A model generated the notes under the pieces. That model had not been told where the DNA came from, searched no databases, and was given only the letters and a program-made list of their open reading frames with translations. The position numbers were made by a program, and so were the translations under genes. Below are positions 60,198 through 64,000 of a stretch of DNA of 64,000 nt, piece by piece (positions within the stretch are counted from its first letter, which is position 1; each line of letters opens with the position of its first letter). This DNA is from Erythroxylum novogranatense (Eukaryota; Streptophyta; Magnoliopsida; Malpighiales; Erythroxylaceae): assembly GCA_029891385.1 (NCBI GenBank), contig CM057235.1, positions 22,065,120 through 22,129,119 of the forward strand, in the 5' to 3' direction.

Positions 60198-62550
60198 CCC
60201 TTATTTCCTTCTCTTTTTTCTGTTTTCCAACCGAAATTCTATCGTATCTCTTTCTACACATTTCAGAAAAATGCAAACTATACCTTGTTGGAAAGATAAT
60301 GAAACCCTCTACAAGTTTCATGAAGACCCCAAGAAGCAATTTTACCCATAATGGTGTCAAAAGTTCAGTCAAAGCCACTGCCTACTCAAAACCTATAAAA
60401 ACAGTGCAGTACATTGCAAATTCATTAACCTTCTGATTCTTCAGTCAACAATTACACAATAAATAAGGAAGTAAGATCACAATGTTATCTACAACTTTCA
60501 TGAACAACCCAAAATCAGATTCACTTGCTAACTATATCAAACAATTCACCAAAGCATCAGCCCTCAGAATTTTCCCAATCTGAACAGCACATTTCACAAC
60601 AGTATATCTCTTAGAAAAAATGTCACCAAATTCACTACCTTATATCCCTGAAAAGATAAGATCTCAAACTTCAATTTTCATGAAGAACTCAACATCCAAT
60701 TCGATCTCTAACAATTTCAAAACTGTTATGCAATTATCTGTCATGATCAGCAATTCACAACCTAATGCAGGTTCAGTTTTTGCAAATTCATTTCTCTCAA
60801 ATCTGACAAAAAAAAAAAACATGTCATATATCATTTTCAAGATCAATGTGTCATTTATAACTCTTCAGTAGATCCCTAGAACCAATTCAAGTCACAAAAA
60901 TTACTAAAATTCCTCCAAATCAGAATGTACAGTAAATCCGCCAATCCAGCTAGGTTTCATTCAATGCATGAAAACAGTCAATAGTCATCAGTCCATAAAT
61001 CCTACTATACATATCGAAAAATTGCAAAATCAGTGGCATTGGAAAGATAACTTAATAGGCTTCAACTTTCATTTAGTCCCTTTGTTCTAATTCCTTCTCA
61101 ATTAATTTAGAAAAATTAGCAAAACTCTAGGTTATGGTTTCGGGTACTCTTCATTCCAGTCAATAGCAGTAACTTTCCAAGCCATATTGCAACCTCTTAA
61201 AGCTAAAATTGGACAACACCTATTTCACACAAAAATGTAACCAACATCCCAAAGTTTAATTGGGAACAAACTTCACCTCATTTTCACACCTACACAATTA
61301 GTTATGATCAAAACATTGCAATAGGGTCAAAATGCACTTTCCAGCTTTCAACTTCAACCTAACTCCTATCACTTCTAATATCAATAACACATCACCAAGC
61401 ATCCATTGACACATCTAATTCAACCACAAATTCATCACAACATATACTTATAGAATAGAGCATAAGTGGCAGCAACCACTTACACAACTTCCATACTTTA
61501 TTTCCATTCATTAAACATCATAAACAGCATTAACAACATTACTTTCACATTCTTTAACTACTCTATCCACTTCCCTCACACAAGCATGCATTGAACCCAT
61601 TCAAACCTACCACTATTATGATCAAATAAATGCATAAATGATATCCATGAATATTTCTATCTATCAAAAGGATAAAAACAAACATCAATTCTCACCTTAA
61701 ACAAGTTACAAGCTATCAATTCTCCAAATCTTTAAACCTCTCCACACTTCCTACCTTGATAACTCACCTATGGCCTTTAATTGTATCAAAAAGATCATCA
61801 TCCCCCCAAGGCTTGGTTGAGAAGAAAGGGAGGCAAGCAAGAAAATAACAAGTGGAACTTATATGGGAGAAAAAAAGAAATAGTCGAAGGAGAAGAAATG
61901 GCAAGTTTCGGATGAGAGGATGAGAGGAGAAATAAACCAACTTTCACTTTTGTATTGGTTAAAGGAAGAGCCGTAAATGACAAGAGAACTCAAGCATAAT
62001 TGATCTTTTAAAAGTAATTGGTTGACTTCAAACATGAAGAGTGTCGTAGGTGATGAATATGCAAGGACAAAATTAATAAATGTAGAGGGACACTTGGCTT
62101 TAAATGAGACAAATTCAATTTTCAAGTAATCCTAGTTAATTAAGCACCAATCCCAATTAATCTCTACTCATGGCTCTAAAACAATTCCCTAACATCATTT
62201 ATCCAATAATCTCATGCCATTAGGCAGTCCTTTTTAGTACAGAGAAAGGACTAAAATGCCATTAGGCAAGAACCCCGAAAAATTCCTGAAAAATTTCCGA
62301 AAATCCCTTAAAATAGAAAACAATTTATGGCGCACTCAGAATAATTTTCCAAACCCAAAAATCATGCTAATCCTAATAAAATTGTCTTAGGCACGAAAAC
62401 CGGGAATGTCATGTATGCATGTACAGTAAATTCCTGTGCACAATTGTGACTATGTAGCAATCCTATTATGCATGAGCAGTCCCATGAAATCCCAATCTAG
62501 CACATGCCAATTTACAACTCTACCCTTCCAATTGAGGGTGGGATGTTACA
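58768..62550 (-). repeat. 5' LTR of the Gypsy element
   Basis: This 3,783-bp partner of 50,385-54,179 has the same ends. The (AT)n array at 60,165-60,196 is shorter. It should carry the element's promoter; none was pinpointed. Confidence 0.95.
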
Positions 62551-62555
62551 TATAA

Positions 62556-63420
62556 GGCCTGCTTGCAATTAGGTAAAGCAAAGAACCAATAATTTCTCTA
62601 AAAAGAGTTTGATGAATCTTCTTACCAGCTTCATCCTTAAGTAAGAGGATTGAAGGATGCATAGGAGTTGACATTAGTTTAAAATTTTCAATTTTATATT
62701 TGACTAAAAGTTCTTTGATATATTTTAGTTGATGAATAAAAAAATCTTTTCTTCAGTTAGTTTAATTTGTAAACCAAGAAAGAACTTTAATTCACCCATC
62801 ATACTCATTTCAAATTTACTTTTCATAAGATTTTCAAAACTTGAACATAATTTTTTAGAAGTTGCACCAAAAATGATATCGTCTACATATATTTGTACAA
62901 TATAAAATAATTTTAAATATTTTTTCAAAATAAAGTTTTATTTATTTGACCTCTAATAAAGTCATTTTTAATCAAAAACGAACTCAGACGTTCATACCAA
63001 GCATGAGGTGCTTGTTTTAATCCATACAAAGCTTTGTAAAGTTTATAGACATAGTCTGTTTTATCAGTGTCTTCAAAATCAGGGGTTATTTTACATAAAC
63101 TTCTTCATCTATAAAACCATTCAAAAAAAGCACTTTTCACATCTATTTGAAAAAATTTTATATAATGAAAAATAGCATATGCAAGGAAAATCCTAATATC
63201 TTCTTGTCTAGCTATAGGAGCATATGTTTCATTATAGTCTATTCCTTCTTGTTGATTATAGCCTTGACCTACTAATCTAGCTTTGATACAGTTTATTTTT
63301 CCTGATTCGTCTAGTTTATTTTTGAATGCCCATCTGGTTCCTATGATAGATTTATTAGATGATTTAGGAACTAGAGACTAAACTTTATTCCTTGTAAATT
63401 GATTTAACTCCTCTTGAATA
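62556..63420 (-). pseudogene. Copy D reverse transcriptase
   Basis: The minus strand holds DVKSAFLNG-type sequence near 63,140, a QAPHAWYERLS-type segment near 63,000, the catalytic YVDDIIFGA at about 62,880, and FEMSMMGELKFFLGLQI. Upstream is a GYNQQEGIDYNETYAP-type segment near 63,240. The frame is broken near 62,935, 63,100 and 63,380. At its 3' end the coding sequence runs up to the SRPY codons, where the TATAA duplication and the Gypsy LTR begin. Confidence 0.85.
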
Positions 63421-63428
63421 GCTGAAAT

Positions 63429-64000
63429 CTAAGCTTCGTCTTGAAGAGCTTCATCAATTTTCTTAGGTTTTAATTTAGAAACAAATGCTACATTTGCCTC
63501 TCTTCTAAATTTAGATATAGTTCTCACTCCTTCTGATGTTTCTCCTATAATCAAGTTTTCTGGGTGAGAAGATTTATACTTCCAGTCTTTTCTTAGACTA
63601 AAATTTTTAGTAAAATCTTCTACCTTATCAAGTGGATCGTCTAGTGGCAACATGTCTAGATTATTAACTAAAGGAGCAAATAGAGTTTCATGATCAGAAT
63701 TGTCTCTTCTATCTACATGAAAATCATCATCAAATTTTACACGCATAGAATCTTCAACAATTTTAGAAGCAAGATTATAAACTCTATAAGCTTTAGAAGT
63801 AAATGAATAACCTAGAAAAATTCTTGAATTGATCTTAGAATCAAATTTATCCAACTTTTCTTTTGTATTCAATATAGTGCATTTACAACTAAAAGAATGA
63901 AAGTAAGATATACTTGGCTTTCTTCCTTTCCATAATTCACATAGAGTTTTATTTAAAATAGGTCGCAACAATACTCTATTTTGAATATAACAAGTTATAT
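63429..64000 (-). pseudogene. Copy D integrase C-terminal part, runs off the edge
   Basis: A 180-codon open frame (63,429-63,971) has ELWKGRKPSISYFHSFSCKC, NSRIFLGYSFTSKAYRVYN and the linker SKFRREANVAFVSKLKPKKI. These are typical of the integrase C-terminus and linker to RT in Sirevirus-like Copia elements. The catalytic core would lie right of position 64,000. Confidence 0.85.

Larger units (their letters stand above)
50385..62550 (-). mobile_element. Chromovirus-type Gypsy element, 12.2 kb
   Basis: The element is bounded by two long LTRs (3,795 and 3,783 bp) that begin TGTAGCGCCCCCTTACC and end GGGTGGGATGTTACA. It is flanked by a perfect 5-bp target duplication TATAA (50,380-50,384 and 62,551-62,555). 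In minus orientation the internal 4,588 bp hold PBS, gag, protease, RT, RNase H, integrase and polypurine tract. RT before integrase identifies Ty3/Gypsy. A chromodomain-like C-terminus after integrase and very long LTRs suggest the Tekay/Del chromovirus lineage. The polyprotein has many frame breaks. Confidence 0.95.
45826..64000 (-). mobile_element. Sirevirus-like Copia copy D, split by a Gypsy insertion
   Basis: The minus-strand element has its 3' LTR at about 45,826-46,852, a polypurine tract, an extra ORF region, and then RNase H up to 50,379. It continues after the inserted Gypsy element from 62,556 with RT and integrase to the window edge. Integrase before RT marks it as Copia. A large extra reading frame between RNase H and the 3' LTR is the hallmark of the Sirevirus (SIRE1/Maximus-type) lineage. 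Its 5' part, with gag, lies beyond 64,000. Confidence 0.8.

Overview
This window is nuclear DNA of a flowering plant, most likely a eudicot. It carries spliced host genes with GT/AG introns, plant-type protein families (a CCCH finger/LOTUS/RRM protein and a J-domain/DUF3444 protein), very AT-rich intergenic DNA, and a dense nest of plant LTR retrotransposons primed by initiator-Met tRNA. The species cannot be named from sequence alone.

Layout. 1-8,360: AT-rich intergenic DNA with a TIR (MITE-like) element (about 2,639-3,140), a decayed minisatellite (3,260-3,940) and the 5' part of an old minus-strand Copia element (about 4,180-7,100). 8,360-13,300: host gene 1 on the + strand, a CCCH zinc-finger RNA-binding protein with a long 5' leader and seven coding exons (572 aa predicted). 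13,696-14,423: a Tourist-like MITE with a very long TTA-repeat core. 15,190-18,160: a decayed RTE-type LINE (+) with its own insertion. 19,380-22,640: host gene 2 on the minus strand, an intronless J-domain/DUF3444 coding region (701 aa) with a predicted 5'UTR intron. 23,700-24,610: a hAT transposase remnant.

25,400-45,156 is a cluster of one Copia family. Copy A is complete in structure (25,406-34,955, minus, TSD GGTGT). Copy B is partial (35,416 to about 41,990, minus) and ends in an inverted, duplicated leader piece. Copy C is an older plus-strand relative (42,862-45,155) broken by two foldback repeats. 45,157-45,825 starts with an LTR-like sequence.

45,826-64,000 is one minus-strand Sirevirus-like Copia element (copy D) that carries an extra ORF between pol and its 3' LTR. 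A 12.2-kb chromovirus-type Gypsy element (50,385-62,550) is inserted in its reverse transcriptase/RNase H region, with 3.8-kb LTRs and a perfect TATAA duplication. Copy D runs off the right edge.

The two host genes show no sign of acting together. All retroelement polyproteins here are disrupted. Many disruptions follow an odd CAG-to-CGA type pattern that may be a sequencing artefact at methylated cytosines rather than true mutation. I found no convincing new biological system. The most interesting items are that error-like signature, the palindrome-rich Copia leader array, the foldback repeats with Pol III-like boxes, and the extra 3' ORF of the Sirevirus-like element.
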